DNA of 64,000 bases, taken from Paenimyroides baculatum. GTDB taxonomy: Bacteria; Bacteroidota; Bacteroidia; Flavobacteriales; Flavobacteriaceae. The stretch spans positions 62,001 through 126,000 of the forward strand of contig NZ_VWSG01000010.1 in NCBI RefSeq assembly GCF_008629655.1, in the 5' to 3' direction. Below, piece after piece: positions 7,499 through 16,557 of this stretch; position 1 is the stretch's first letter; the number at the start of each line of letters is the position of its first letter. The notes under the pieces were generated by a model, which was not told the origin of the DNA, made no database searches, and was given only the letters and a program-made list of their open reading frames with translations. The position numbers and the translations under genes were made by a program.

Positions 7499-9419
7499 AT
7501 AACCTATCAATTTCTTCCTGCGTTTTTTCCCAGTCCCCCATTGTTTTATTCAAATCGGATTTCAATTTTTCGTAAGCTGTGAACCATTTTGAATCGTTCA
7601 TTAACTTTTCATAATCTTTAGCGAGTTCTAAATCGGCTTTTGCAATTTTCTTTTCCAAATCCGTAATATTACTTTCTGCTTTACTCAATTTGTTATTCAA
7701 CGTCTTTAAACGTTTTTGATCGTCGTAAGAAAGTGATTTTTGTTGCTTTACAACAACTTCTTGTTTCACTTGAGTACTAGCATCTTTTTTCTGCTCAAAA
7801 TCGCGCATATCGCTTGCGTTACGTTCTTCCAAAAAATAATTGATATCGCCTAAATATTCTTTTATTTTTTGATCTTTAAATTCGTAGACTTTATCGGTCA
7901 TTCCCTGTAAAAAATCACGATCGTGCGATACCAACAGCAACGTTCCTTCGTAATTTTTCAAAGCCGCCTTTAACACATTTTTCGATTTAATATCTAAATG
8001 GTTCGTAGGCTCATCCATCAGCAACACGTTGATTGGCTTTAAAAGCAACATTGCCAATGCCAAACGATTTCGCTCACCTCCTGATAATACTTTCACCTTT
8101 TTCTCAACATCATCGCCACGAAACAAAAAAGATCCCAACATATCGCGAACTTTAGATCTATTTCCGTCTGTAGCGGCATCAATCATCGTATCTAAAAGCG
8201 TTTTTTCGCCGTCTAAATAATCTGCCTGATTCTGTGCGAAATATCCTAATTGAACATTATGACCAATTTTTATGGTTCCATCGTACTCAAATTCATCTTG
8301 AATTGCTTTGATTAAGGTCGATTTTCCTTGACCATTCTGACCTACAAATGCAATTTTGCTTCCGCGTTCAATGAACAGGTTGATGTCTTTAAAAATGATT
8401 TTATCGCCATACGCTTTGGTCACTTTTTCGATCTCTAAAACAACCTTACCGGGAGTTTGTGAAACAGGAAACGAGATATTCATAACCGAATTATCATCTT
8501 CATCAACCTCAATACGCTCTACTTTGTCCAATTTTTTGATAAGCGATTGCGCCATAGACGCTTTGGTTGCTTTGTATCGGAATTTTTCAATCAGTTTTTC
8601 GGTTTCTTCAATCTTTTTAGCTTGATTTTTCTGAGCTGCCAACTGCATTTCGCGCATTTCTTCTCTTAAAACCAAATATTGCGTGTATGGTTTATTAAAA
8701 TCATAAATCTTTCCTAACGAAATTTCAACGGTTCTGTTGGTTACATTGTCAAGGAACATTTTATCGTGCGAAACCAAAACCACAGCTCCCGAAAATGATT
8801 TCAAGAAATTTTCCAACCAAATAATCGATTCGATATCCAAGTGGTTCGTAGGCTCATCTAACAACAAAATATCGTTGTTCTGAAGCAGTAGTTTAGCCAA
8901 TTCGATACGCATACGCCAACCACCCGAAAAAGTATCAGTTAATTTATTGAAATCATCACGTTTAAAACCCAAACCAAGGAGTACTTTTTCTGTATTTCCC
9001 TGATATTGATAACCGCCTAAAATATCAAACCTGTGCGTTAAATCGCTTACTTTATCAATTAATTCGTGATACGATTCTGATTCGTAATCAGTACGCGTAA
9101 CCAATTCTTCATTCGATTTCTGAAGTTGATCTTCCACGTACAAAATCTCGTCGAAAGCCTGATAAGCTTCTTCTAAAATGGTTCTTCCCTTTACAAAATC
9201 GATATCCTGTTTTAGAAAACCAATCTTAATTTCTTTGTCAAAAGCAATGACCCCCGAATCTGGCTCGACTTCTCCCGATAAAATTTTAAGCAACGTTGAT
9301 TTACCTGCACCGTTTTTACCGATTAAACCAATTCTATCGCCGGCTCCTAACCGAAATGTGACGTTTTCAAACAAAAAATCTCCGCTAAACGATACGGATA
9401 AATCGTGTATATTAAGCAT
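7497..9419 (-). CDS. ABC-F family ATP-binding protein (Uup/EttA-like)
   Basis: A 640-residue soluble protein with two ABC ATPase domains and no membrane segments, as in ABC-F translation factors that act on the ribosome. Domain 1 has Walker A GKNGAGKST, signature SGGWRMR and Walker B ILLLDEPTNHLD. Domain 2 has GQNGQGKST, SGGERNR and VLLMDEPTNHLD. Between them is the charged interdomain linker typical of the family (about residues 240-310), and the C-terminus (about 560-640) is a coiled coil as in Uup. It starts four bases after the FAD oxidoreductase gene and is probably cotranscribed with it. Which housekeeping ABC-F subtype it represents cannot be settled here; resistance function is unlikely from context. 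Confidence 0.92.
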   Translation of the reverse strand: MLNIHDLSVSFSGDFLFENVTFRLGAGDRIGLIGKNGAGKSTLLKILSGEVEPDSGVIAFDKEIKIGFLKQDIDFVKGRTILEEAYQAFDEILYVEDQLQKSNEELVTRTDYESESYHELIDKVSDLTHRFDILGGYQYQGNTEKVLLGLGFKRDDFNKLTDTFSGGWRMRIELAKLLLQNNDILLLDEPTNHLDIESIIWLENFLKSFSGAVVLVSHDKMFLDNVTNRTVEISLGKIYDFNKPYTQYLVLREEMREMQLAAQKNQAKKIEETEKLIEKFRYKATKASMAQSLIKKLDKVERIEVDEDDNSVMNISFPVSQTPGKVVLEIEKVTKAYGDKIIFKDINLFIERGSKIAFVGQNGQGKSTLIKAIQDEFEYDGTIKIGHNVQLGYFAQNQADYLDGEKTLLDTMIDAATDGNRSKVRDMLGSFLFRGDDVEKKVKVLSGGERNRLALAMLLLKPINVLLMDEPTNHLDIKSKNVLKAALKNYEGTLLLVSHDRDFLQGMTDKVYEFKDQKIKEYLGDINYFLEERNASDMRDFEQKKDASTQVKQEVVVKQQKSLSYDDQKRLKTLNNKLSKAESNITDLEKKIAKADLELAKDYEKLMNDSKWFTAYEKLKSDLNKTMGDWEKTQEEIDRL

Positions 9420-9423
9420 ACTG

Positions 9424-10485
9424 CTATTTAATTAATTGTAGTTTTTTATAATATCTGGCAACATTGATATTCGGATCCAAAGGTACGTTATTTTCAATGT
9501 TTTGAATGAGTTTATCTGCAAGATATGGACCCAACAGCACGCCACGCGTACCCAAACCATTTAGAATGTATACGTTTTTATGTTGATAGTGTGATCCAAC
9601 AAGCGGTCTACGGTCTTTAACTGTTGGTCGAACTCCAGCCACATGTTCAATGATTTTATACTCGCAATCAATCAATTTTTCCAAACCTTCGATTAATTCA
9701 TTCTTTGCTTCATCTGTTACATCATCTGTTTTATCTTGCCAATTGTAAGTAGCACCAACTTTGTAAATATTATTCCCCACAGGAATAATAAACACACTTG
9801 ATTTCACAATAGACTTCAACTTAAGACCTGATATTTTCACGTACAAAAGTTCTCCTTTTGTTCCATCCAATGGCAAATAATCAAAAAATGGATTATTTAA
9901 CATGGAGAACCCTTCGGCAAAAACAATTTGCTTTGCTTGAATGTCTTTATAAGTTACTGAATCATTTTCGATGATTAATTCATCATAAATAAAAGATTCC
10001 TTCAACAGTAAGTTATCTCTTTGAAGATACTCCTGATATGATTTTACAAATAAATTCACATTTAAAAAACCAGTATTATAAACCTCTCCGAAATGATATT
10101 CACTATTTATGTGTTGAAATTTATCTTTTAAAAGATTTTGATTCAGATAAGGTGCTGTAATAGGATTATCGCAGGCAAGGAACCAATTATTTTGCTCTTC
10201 AATTGTTGCAAATTTTCTGTAAATAGGCAATTTATGGTAAAATGAAGTATTCAGCATTTTCTCAATTTCCAGATAAAACAAATCTGCCAACTTTAATTGT
10301 GCATCAGCCTCCCAAATGGATGTAAAACGTTTTAACACTACCGGATTAAACATACCACCCGCAACTTTTGATGATGTTCTTTGAGCATTATCAACCATAA
10401 TAAATGACTTTCTGTGTTTGATACAAAACTGCGCCATACACAAACCAGCCAAACCAGCACCAACTATTATATAATCTACTTTCAT
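9424..10485 (-). CDS. FAD-dependent oxidoreductase (DAO family)
   Basis: A 353-residue flavoprotein of the D-amino-acid/glycine oxidase fold. The N-terminal dinucleotide motif is DYIIVGAGLAGLCMA, followed by VAGGMFNPVVLKRF. The C-terminal FAD contact HVAGVRPTVKDRRPLVG and NGLGTRGVLLGPYLA are family hallmarks. The substrate is unknown; it could oxidise an amine or amino acid in the cytoplasm. A gene of this type commonly accompanies the gld locus in flavobacteria. It follows the gldN terminator and precedes the ABC-F gene by four bases, so it may depend on read-through or a promoter overlapping the hairpin; I see no clear -7 box. Confidence 0.85.
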   Translation of the reverse strand: MKVDYIIVGAGLAGLCMAQFCIKHRKSFIMVDNAQRTSSKVAGGMFNPVVLKRFTSIWEADAQLKLADLFYLEIEKMLNTSFYHKLPIYRKFATIEEQNNWFLACDNPITAPYLNQNLLKDKFQHINSEYHFGEVYNTGFLNVNLFVKSYQEYLQRDNLLLKESFIYDELIIENDSVTYKDIQAKQIVFAEGFSMLNNPFFDYLPLDGTKGELLYVKISGLKLKSIVKSSVFIIPVGNNIYKVGATYNWQDKTDDVTDEAKNELIEGLEKLIDCEYKIIEHVAGVRPTVKDRRPLVGSHYQHKNVYILNGLGTRGVLLGPYLADKLIQNIENNVPLDPNINVARYYKKLQLIK

Positions 10486-10492
10486 GGTAAAA

Positions 10493-10520
10493 AAAAACTC
10501 TTATCTAATGATAAGAGTTT
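10493..10520 (-). terminator. Terminator of the gldKLMN operon
   Basis: On the minus strand the stem AAAACTCTTATC / GATAAGAGTTTT with a four-base loop is followed by an unbroken T run. It lies between gldN and the oxidoreductase gene. Confidence 0.8.
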
Positions 10521-10539
10521 TATATATTAAATTACAAAT

Positions 10540-11424
10540 TTAGTAATTCCATAAATCATCTTCCAAATCGCGGATAGATTCTTTAACGCGTTCTGCCTCT
10601 AATAATTGCATCATAGCATTACCTTGAACATACTCACTAATATTTCTGTCTCCATAAACGTTATCCGTTTTATAAATACTTCCAGAAAATTTACGAGCGT
10701 TGAATAAGTAGTCAAAATTTATCTTCATTGCAGGATTCTTCTCGTTGAATGCATATGAATTATACAAAGTCTCACGCGCATCAGGGAAGAAAATCCAGAA
10801 TAAAGGTACTGCTTGTTCAAATTCTGTACCCTTAGTAGCTAAATCAATAACAACAGGTGCTAATCCTAACAAACGATACTTTAATTCACCTGCATTACGG
10901 TCTAAATACCACATACCCATTGCACGATACTCTTTTACATCAGTAGGACGAATTTCAGTAGTATAAATATACTGTTTATCAATTTTCCCATCAAACATAA
11001 ATTGTTCTTTTCCTGCATCAGCAGTATCTATACGTACAAATTTAGATTCTAAATCTTTAGGATTCAATTTAAATTTAAAATTATCATCGTAATAAACTTC
11101 GGTAATTTTCTTATTCATTACTGCATCCTTTAAAATATTCCATAAAGGCTTACGGTCAATTGTTTCTTCTAAAGGAAAATAGTAAATTAAGTTCTGTCTT
11201 TGATCTAAAGGCAATACTTCCCAAACTTTCTTTTGAAAAACCACATCACGATCATTTACATATTCGTAAGGAATAGGTCCATCAGCTTTTGCATATATAT
11301 CTTCAATTGATTCATCACCAATTTCACCAGCTATACGGGCATTTAGAATGTTATTTTGTGAAAAACTAACACTTGTAACAACTAAAGCGCAAACTGTAAA
11401 AAATAAATTCTTAAAATTTTTCAT
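10540..11424 (-). CDS. gldN: Type IX secretion system ring protein GldN
   Basis: A 294-residue periplasmic protein with a cleavable signal peptide (ending about VTSVSFSQ). GldN, with the lipoprotein GldK, forms the outer-membrane-associated ring of the type IX secretion system. The sequence shows the family features IPYEYVNDRDVVFQKKVWEVLPLDQRQNL and, near the C-terminus, a conserved segment around FARKFSG-like NARKFSGSIYKTDNVYG-type residues. Length fits the family. It follows gldM by 14 bases and ends the operon at a strong terminator. Loss of this protein blocks protein export and gliding in studied flavobacteria (family knowledge). Confidence 0.96.
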   Translation of the reverse strand: MKNFKNLFFTVCALVVTSVSFSQNNILNARIAGEIGDESIEDIYAKADGPIPYEYVNDRDVVFQKKVWEVLPLDQRQNLIYYFPLEETIDRKPLWNILKDAVMNKKITEVYYDDNFKFKLNPKDLESKFVRIDTADAGKEQFMFDGKIDKQYIYTTEIRPTDVKEYRAMGMWYLDRNAGELKYRLLGLAPVVIDLATKGTEFEQAVPLFWIFFPDARETLYNSYAFNEKNPAMKINFDYLFNARKFSGSIYKTDNVYGDRNISEYVQGNAMMQLLEAERVKESIRDLEDDLWNY

Positions 11425-11438
11425 AAATCCGAATTTTA

Positions 11439-13010
11439 TTATTGAATAGTAAATGTAGCAGATGTTGGGTCTTTTACAATCACTGTGCTAGGAGCACCTT
11501 CTAATTTAGCTTTTATATTTGTAATACGCACAACATCCCCAGGACGTAGACGACTAGCTTTCATTTGAGCACTCGCAGGAAGTGAACCACCACCAGTCAC
11601 TACTTCTGACCCCATACCAGGGAAAATAATAGTAAATTGAGTCACTCTTAAACTAATTGGGAAATCAAAATCTTCCATTACAGCAGTAACTTTCACATCA
11701 GCCAAGTTACTTGCAGGTCCTTTAGCATCAGACTCTCCACGAATCTTTCCACTTGGACGAGGAATATTTTTAATTCTGAAAGCTTGTTTAGAAGTAATTG
11801 CTTTACCATCAGGCATAGTACCTGTTGCTGTAACAACCAATTCTCTACCAGAACCTGGTTTTAACATGTATTTTCCATTTCCAACCTTCGTTAAAGTACC
11901 ATTATTTACTGTAGCACTAACTTTATCAGAAGTAATACCTTCAACAGTTATAGAAATAGGGTTATCTAAACCTACATAAACTACATTCATTTTATCTGCT
12001 GAAATAGTCGCAGAACTTGGACGACTTACTACCACATAGTTTGAATTTAAGATATCAACCACTACAGGTTTTCCATCTTCCATAAATGTAAACTTACCAG
12101 TAAACTTGTGTTCACCTAAACCTGAAGCAACAGATGTACCTTCTACCTGACCTGCTTTAATTCTAGATTGTGGAATAGTTGAACCATTAACAACTACAGA
12201 AGTAGGAACAGTAGAATTATCATAACGACCTAAAACTACTTTATATTTAATCGCTTCACCTTGATAATAAACCGCCTTATCAGGAATTACCATTGCTTGG
12301 TAATTTTTCATAGAAGCTGCTTGTTTTAACGAATTACCTAAAAACAAATCGTAAGCTTCGCGTTCTAAAACTTTAGCATCATTTTGTAATGAAGATAAAT
12401 AAGCCATAGAAGCTACTGCCGGATATCCTTTAAAATGGTAATCTAAATATTCAACATCTTGTTTATCCTTATTCTTAACCGGATTTGTGTTGAATTTTTT
12501 ATCGATATTTTCTAAAAGAAATTTGTAAGTTACATCATTTCCAATGATTGCTTTGAAATCATTACGGTATTTTTCGAAACGTGATATAATTTCTTTACCT
12601 TTTGCAGATAAACCATCTTTTTCAAACCATCCGTAATCAATTTCCTGCCCTTTGTCCATTTGTTCATAAGGCAATTTATTTGTTTCCGGATCATTTGTAA
12701 AACCTTTTGTAGCATCTCCTTTTAATGAACCTATGTAACCATAAAATTCAGTTGTAAGTTTTTGCACTTTTAATGCCTTTTCATAAGGTTCTGTATAACG
12801 TGCCGGTTCGTCTTCAGCTTTACCTGCCAAAGCAGTTAACAAAAACTCATTTGTACCTTGAGCATTTGTATTAGCATCTTCGAACTTTTCGTTCATTAAT
12901 CCAAAAGCTGTTAAAACCTCTTTAGACATATTAAGCGCCATCATCGCGATGAACACTAAATACATCAGGTTAATCATCTTCTGTCTTGGGGTTTGTTTTC
13001 CTCCTGCCAT
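11439..13010 (-). CDS. gldM: Type IX secretion/gliding motor protein GldM
   Basis: A 523-residue protein with one N-terminal transmembrane helix (LMYLVFIAMMALNMS) preceded by the typical MAGGKQTPRQKMI, and a large periplasmic region of beta-rich domains. GldM spans the periplasm and with GldL forms the proton-driven motor that powers type IX secretion and gliding. Residues about 330-420 carry successive Ig-like segments (ISADKMNVVYVGLDNPISIT). The gene sits 30 bases after gldL and 14 before gldN in canonical order. Confidence 0.97.
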   Translation of the reverse strand: MAGGKQTPRQKMINLMYLVFIAMMALNMSKEVLTAFGLMNEKFEDANTNAQGTNEFLLTALAGKAEDEPARYTEPYEKALKVQKLTTEFYGYIGSLKGDATKGFTNDPETNKLPYEQMDKGQEIDYGWFEKDGLSAKGKEIISRFEKYRNDFKAIIGNDVTYKFLLENIDKKFNTNPVKNKDKQDVEYLDYHFKGYPAVASMAYLSSLQNDAKVLEREAYDLFLGNSLKQAASMKNYQAMVIPDKAVYYQGEAIKYKVVLGRYDNSTVPTSVVVNGSTIPQSRIKAGQVEGTSVASGLGEHKFTGKFTFMEDGKPVVVDILNSNYVVVSRPSSATISADKMNVVYVGLDNPISITVEGITSDKVSATVNNGTLTKVGNGKYMLKPGSGRELVVTATGTMPDGKAITSKQAFRIKNIPRPSGKIRGESDAKGPASNLADVKVTAVMEDFDFPISLRVTQFTIIFPGMGSEVVTGGGSLPASAQMKASRLRPGDVVRITNIKAKLEGAPSTVIVKDPTSATFTIQ

Positions 13011-13040
13011 GTCTAATTAGATCTGATTTAAAAGTTAATA

Positions 13041-13811
13041 CTAATTAGCTGTTTTACCCATAGCAGATAACATTCCGCCATAAACTGCATTTAAAGTTGA
13101 TAAGTTTGAAGTTAACGACATCATTTGCTCTTTTAACTTCAAGTTATTTTCAGCAACTTCTCTGTTAATATCTGCATTTTTAGTAGCGCTTTCTAATTGA
13201 ACTTTATACATAGAGTTTAAAGATTCTAATTGTTGAGCAGCTTGTGCCATTTCTTCTGCGTATCTGTTAGAAGACGCAACTGTTTCAACTGTAGGAGCGA
13301 TTCCTTTTGCTGCAGCCTCGAAATTTTTAATGCTGTCACGTAGACTTTCCATTAAGTTTCCGTCAATTTTTGCTTCTCTTAATATAGTGTCTAATTTTTC
13401 AGACAATAAACTTCTTTCCATTGTTGGTTGTGCTGCAACTACTTGTTGAGATGCTGCTGCATAAGCCGGAGCTGCGGTTCTTGTTTGAACTTGTGGCGCA
13501 GCTTGATTAGATCCACCGATTGATGTTGTAGCAACTGTACCTGTAACACCAACGTTACCTGCAACCTGCATAGCTCTTGGTTCACCACCTTTTAATTCAG
13601 GATAAACACGTGCCCAATCTAATTCATCATCTACAGGCTCAAAAGCTGAAATAGCGAAAATTAACGCTTCTACTAAAAGACCTACAGTTAACATATTGTT
13701 TCCGTTTAAAGGTCCCAATTCCATGTGTGTAATTTTAAATAAAGCACCTACGATTACAACTGCTGCTCCCATACCGTAGCAGAAATTCATTACTTTTTTT
13801 GGTATAGCCAT
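13041..13811 (-). CDS. gldL: Type IX secretion/gliding motor protein GldL
   Basis: A 256-residue inner-membrane protein with two N-terminal transmembrane helices: residues about 8-25 (VMNFCYGMGAAVVIVGALF) and about 38-57. A membrane Glu (VEALIFAISAFEP) occupies the position expected for the proton-pathway residue. The remaining cytoplasmic part begins with an Ala/Gln/Val-rich linker and continues as a coiled coil (about 130-245). GldL forms a pentamer around a GldM dimer and couples proton flow to rotation (family knowledge). It lies 57 bases after gldK and 30 before gldM. Confidence 0.96.
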   Translation of the reverse strand: MAIPKKVMNFCYGMGAAVVIVGALFKITHMELGPLNGNNMLTVGLLVEALIFAISAFEPVDDELDWARVYPELKGGEPRAMQVAGNVGVTGTVATTSIGGSNQAAPQVQTRTAAPAYAAASQQVVAAQPTMERSLLSEKLDTILREAKIDGNLMESLRDSIKNFEAAAKGIAPTVETVASSNRYAEEMAQAAQQLESLNSMYKVQLESATKNADINREVAENNLKLKEQMMSLTSNLSTLNAVYGGMLSAMGKTAN

Positions 13812-13868
13812 CTTATCTTAAATATTTAAATTTTTAGTTAGTTTAATATGTTGATTATTGTGTATTAA

Positions 13869-15290
13869 TTATTTAGCATTTCTACCACTTTGTGGTGCAT
13901 TAGCTTCGTTTAACAATCCTGGACCTGGTGCTGAAACTACTGTTCTGAAACCAATGTAACAACGAGCAGAATCTGCATTTTCTTTGTCACGAGTAGCAAC
14001 TTGTAAGAAATAGTGCGGATCTCTCCAAGAACCTCCACGAACCACTTTTAATGGATTTGTAGTTGCTCTATCTTTAGGTTTTAAACTTGATTGCATTGTA
14101 TAGCTTCCTTCGTCATAAGCTGAATCTGTCCATTCTGCAACGTTACCTGCCATATTGTATAAGTTGTAACCATTTGGTTTGTAAGAGCGTGCTTCTGCTG
14201 TATATAAAGCTCCATCTACTGCATAATCAGCGCGATCTGGCTTAAAGTTAGCTAAGAAACAAGCTTTTTCATCTGTAGTATAAGGACCTCCCCAAGGATA
14301 CATTGCATTTTTAAGACCACCACGAGCAGCATACTCCCACTCTGACTCACTTGGAACACGGTACTCATATAAATTATGGTTCATGTTACGATCAACAGAA
14401 TATGCCTTTTTGTAAAGTGTTCTCCAAGCTGCAAAAGCTTTTGCCTGATGAGCCGTTACACCTACTACAGGATATTCTCCGTAAGCCTCGTGCCAAAAAT
14501 ATTCTCTGAACATCGGCTCATTATAAGAATAGTTAAAGTTTTTAACCCACGATGTAGTATCAGGATAAACATTAACAATCTCTGTTTTTAAGAACTTTGC
14601 CTGACGGTTTCTAACTTCATTAGAACTGTCATTCACGTAAGCATTCTCATCCCACCAAGAATATTTAAAGTTCAATTTCTGAACATCGAATGTTACCATT
14701 CCATTTAAATTTTGTTTTGCGGGAATGTACAAAGAATCCATAACCTCTACGTAATACTCGTCAGGGTAACGTCTAGGATCTGTAATCAAACGTGCTTTTT
14801 TATTTAAACGACGACCTGCATATTCATCATCATCCATAGCCATACTGTAGTAGTTATCATACATATAACGATCGTACGCTGTTTGGTTTTGATTTAATGA
14901 AGGGTCTTGAACTTCTTGAAATGCAAACGCTCCAATTCCACCTGCCGTAGCATCCATTCCCATTTCATCGGCCATAATTGCCAAACGGGTTCTGGTAATC
15001 GAATCTTTAACGAATTCGACGAATTTACGGTATTGGTTGTTTGTAACTTCTGTTTCATCCATATACATAGAACCAATAGTCACTGAACGAGCTGGTGCGT
15101 CTTCAGCTCCAAGTAAATCTTCATGAGTTTTACCCATTGTGAAAGATCCACCCGGAATAAAAGCCATTCCCTGTGGCTTTTCGGTAATCCAGCGTTTCCC
15201 TTGCGTTCCTTCTAGTAGCTCTCCTCTGTCACCAGAACCACAACTGAACATTAACGAGGCAACCGCAGTAAGTGTAATGAACTTCTTCAT
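13869..15290 (-). CDS. gldK: Type IX secretion lipoprotein GldK
   Basis: A 473-residue lipoprotein; the signal peptide ends at SLMFSC (Cys about residue 17). The mature part is a formylglycine-generating-enzyme/SUMF1-like fold: FIPGGSFTMGKTHEDLL near the start, DETEVTNNQYRKFVEFV, then WEYAARGG, GNVAEWTDSAY, VRGGSWRDPHYFLQ and IGFRTV near the end. In GldK this fold is structural rather than catalytic; it forms the outer-membrane ring with GldN. It is first in gldKLMN. The 124-base upstream region is very AT-rich and shows no exact TAnnTTTG box. Confidence 0.97.
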   Translation of the reverse strand: MKKFITLTAVASLMFSCGSGDRGELLEGTQGKRWITEKPQGMAFIPGGSFTMGKTHEDLLGAEDAPARSVTIGSMYMDETEVTNNQYRKFVEFVKDSITRTRLAIMADEMGMDATAGGIGAFAFQEVQDPSLNQNQTAYDRYMYDNYYSMAMDDDEYAGRRLNKKARLITDPRRYPDEYYVEVMDSLYIPAKQNLNGMVTFDVQKLNFKYSWWDENAYVNDSSNEVRNRQAKFLKTEIVNVYPDTTSWVKNFNYSYNEPMFREYFWHEAYGEYPVVGVTAHQAKAFAAWRTLYKKAYSVDRNMNHNLYEYRVPSESEWEYAARGGLKNAMYPWGGPYTTDEKACFLANFKPDRADYAVDGALYTAEARSYKPNGYNLYNMAGNVAEWTDSAYDEGSYTMQSSLKPKDRATTNPLKVVRGGSWRDPHYFLQVATRDKENADSARCYIGFRTVVSAPGPGLLNEANAPQSGRNAK

Positions 15291-15414
15291 ATATTAATTG
15301 GGGTTTTATTTTAAAAATTATTCAAAGCGTAAACCTATCTAATTATTTTTAAATATACAACGAAATCTTAAAAAAAAATTTAATTTATATTTAACAATTT
15401 ATTTTAAAACATAG

Positions 15415-16551
15415 TTAACCTAACAGTTTTTTGTTTGCACGCCACCATCTGTCGGGCACAACACTTTGTAAAGATTGCTTGTAATCATCATAGCTACAAG
15501 GAAATAACACTTTACGACTGTCGTTTTCTAAACTGTTAATTTCGATCCACCAGCGTTCAGAAATATCGCTTTTAAAAAAAACCAACTCCTGTTCTTCCAG
15601 CGGCACTATATATTTTAAATAGGTTGATTTGCTAATATAAGGATATTCATTCATTCTGAAATTAAATCCTTCAACAAAATACCATAAAATCTGCGTAATT
15701 AACAAACTTTTTTGCGAAATATTATCGATATTAAAAATACCCAAGCTACTTACACGGTCGCTTAAGCCTGCGTAACGTGCTAACGCACAGATTTCTCGCC
15801 CATCGAAACCATTTGGATTAAACTGCGAAAAAAATCCTAAATCGGCCGATTTTACCGCATTAATATCCAAGCTTACAATATCGGCATCGCGCAATACGGG
15901 TTCGGCAATTTTAACGTCTGTTATGATTTCTCCCAAACGATAAGCTTCAAAATACATTTTATCAATCAGATCAATTTCTTCCTGCGAATTAAAATAGGTT
16001 TGATATCCCAACACGCTGAAATTATGCAGATTATGGGGCGCATCCATAATAATGCGGGTCATGAAATTCTCTGACGGATTTTCCACATCTGCAGCTACAT
16101 CAATTTTATTATCGATACAAACCAGATTTACATTTTGTTCCAACGCATCGTATCCGCGGTACATACCTAAAGTTAAATCTTGCGAGCCGCCTAAAACAAT
16201 CGGCACGATATTCTGCTTTAACAAATCGGCAACCAACATTTTTACAGCAACATAAGTATCTTCTATATTTTCGCCAGCCTCAATAGTTCCTAAATCGATT
16301 ATTTTTTTTGTCCAGTTTCCAGGAAAAAGCTGATAAAGATTCTTTCTGAATTCATCAAAACCAACATCATCAATAGTATTTGAAACTCCGCGATTTTCAT
16401 TCACCATAATAATTGCCAACTGCACATTATCTGTTTCGGGCAACGATTTTTGAGTATGAATTCCCATTGTTTTACCCAACGAATGTTTAGGCAACGTATT
16501 TATAAACTGCTCTAATTCGGCAGAAATAGGTTTTAAAATTTCGTACATCAT
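15415..16551 (-). CDS. Arginase-fold protein with degenerate metal site
   Basis: A 378-residue member of the arginase/agmatinase/formimidoylglutamase superfamily. The three metal-ligand regions are recognisable but altered. The GGDHS site reads GGSQD (residues 121-125), DAHxD reads DNKID (147-151) and SxDxDxxDP reads SLDINAVKSAD (227-237). Both ligand His and one Asp are lost while three Asp remain, so a normal binuclear Mn centre is unlikely. Automated annotation may call it formimidoylglutamase, but the sequence argues against that activity. It lies between topA (upstream, six-base gap) and gldK, an order conserved in flavobacteria as far as I recall. It may be a structural or regulatory pseudoenzyme. 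Confidence 0.82.
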   Translation of the reverse strand: MMYEILKPISAELEQFINTLPKHSLGKTMGIHTQKSLPETDNVQLAIIMVNENRGVSNTIDDVGFDEFRKNLYQLFPGNWTKKIIDLGTIEAGENIEDTYVAVKMLVADLLKQNIVPIVLGGSQDLTLGMYRGYDALEQNVNLVCIDNKIDVAADVENPSENFMTRIIMDAPHNLHNFSVLGYQTYFNSQEEIDLIDKMYFEAYRLGEIITDVKIAEPVLRDADIVSLDINAVKSADLGFFSQFNPNGFDGREICALARYAGLSDRVSSLGIFNIDNISQKSLLITQILWYFVEGFNFRMNEYPYISKSTYLKYIVPLEEQELVFFKSDISERWWIEINSLENDSRKVLFPCSYDDYKQSLQSVVPDRWWRANKKLLG

Positions 16552-16557
16552 AACGTA

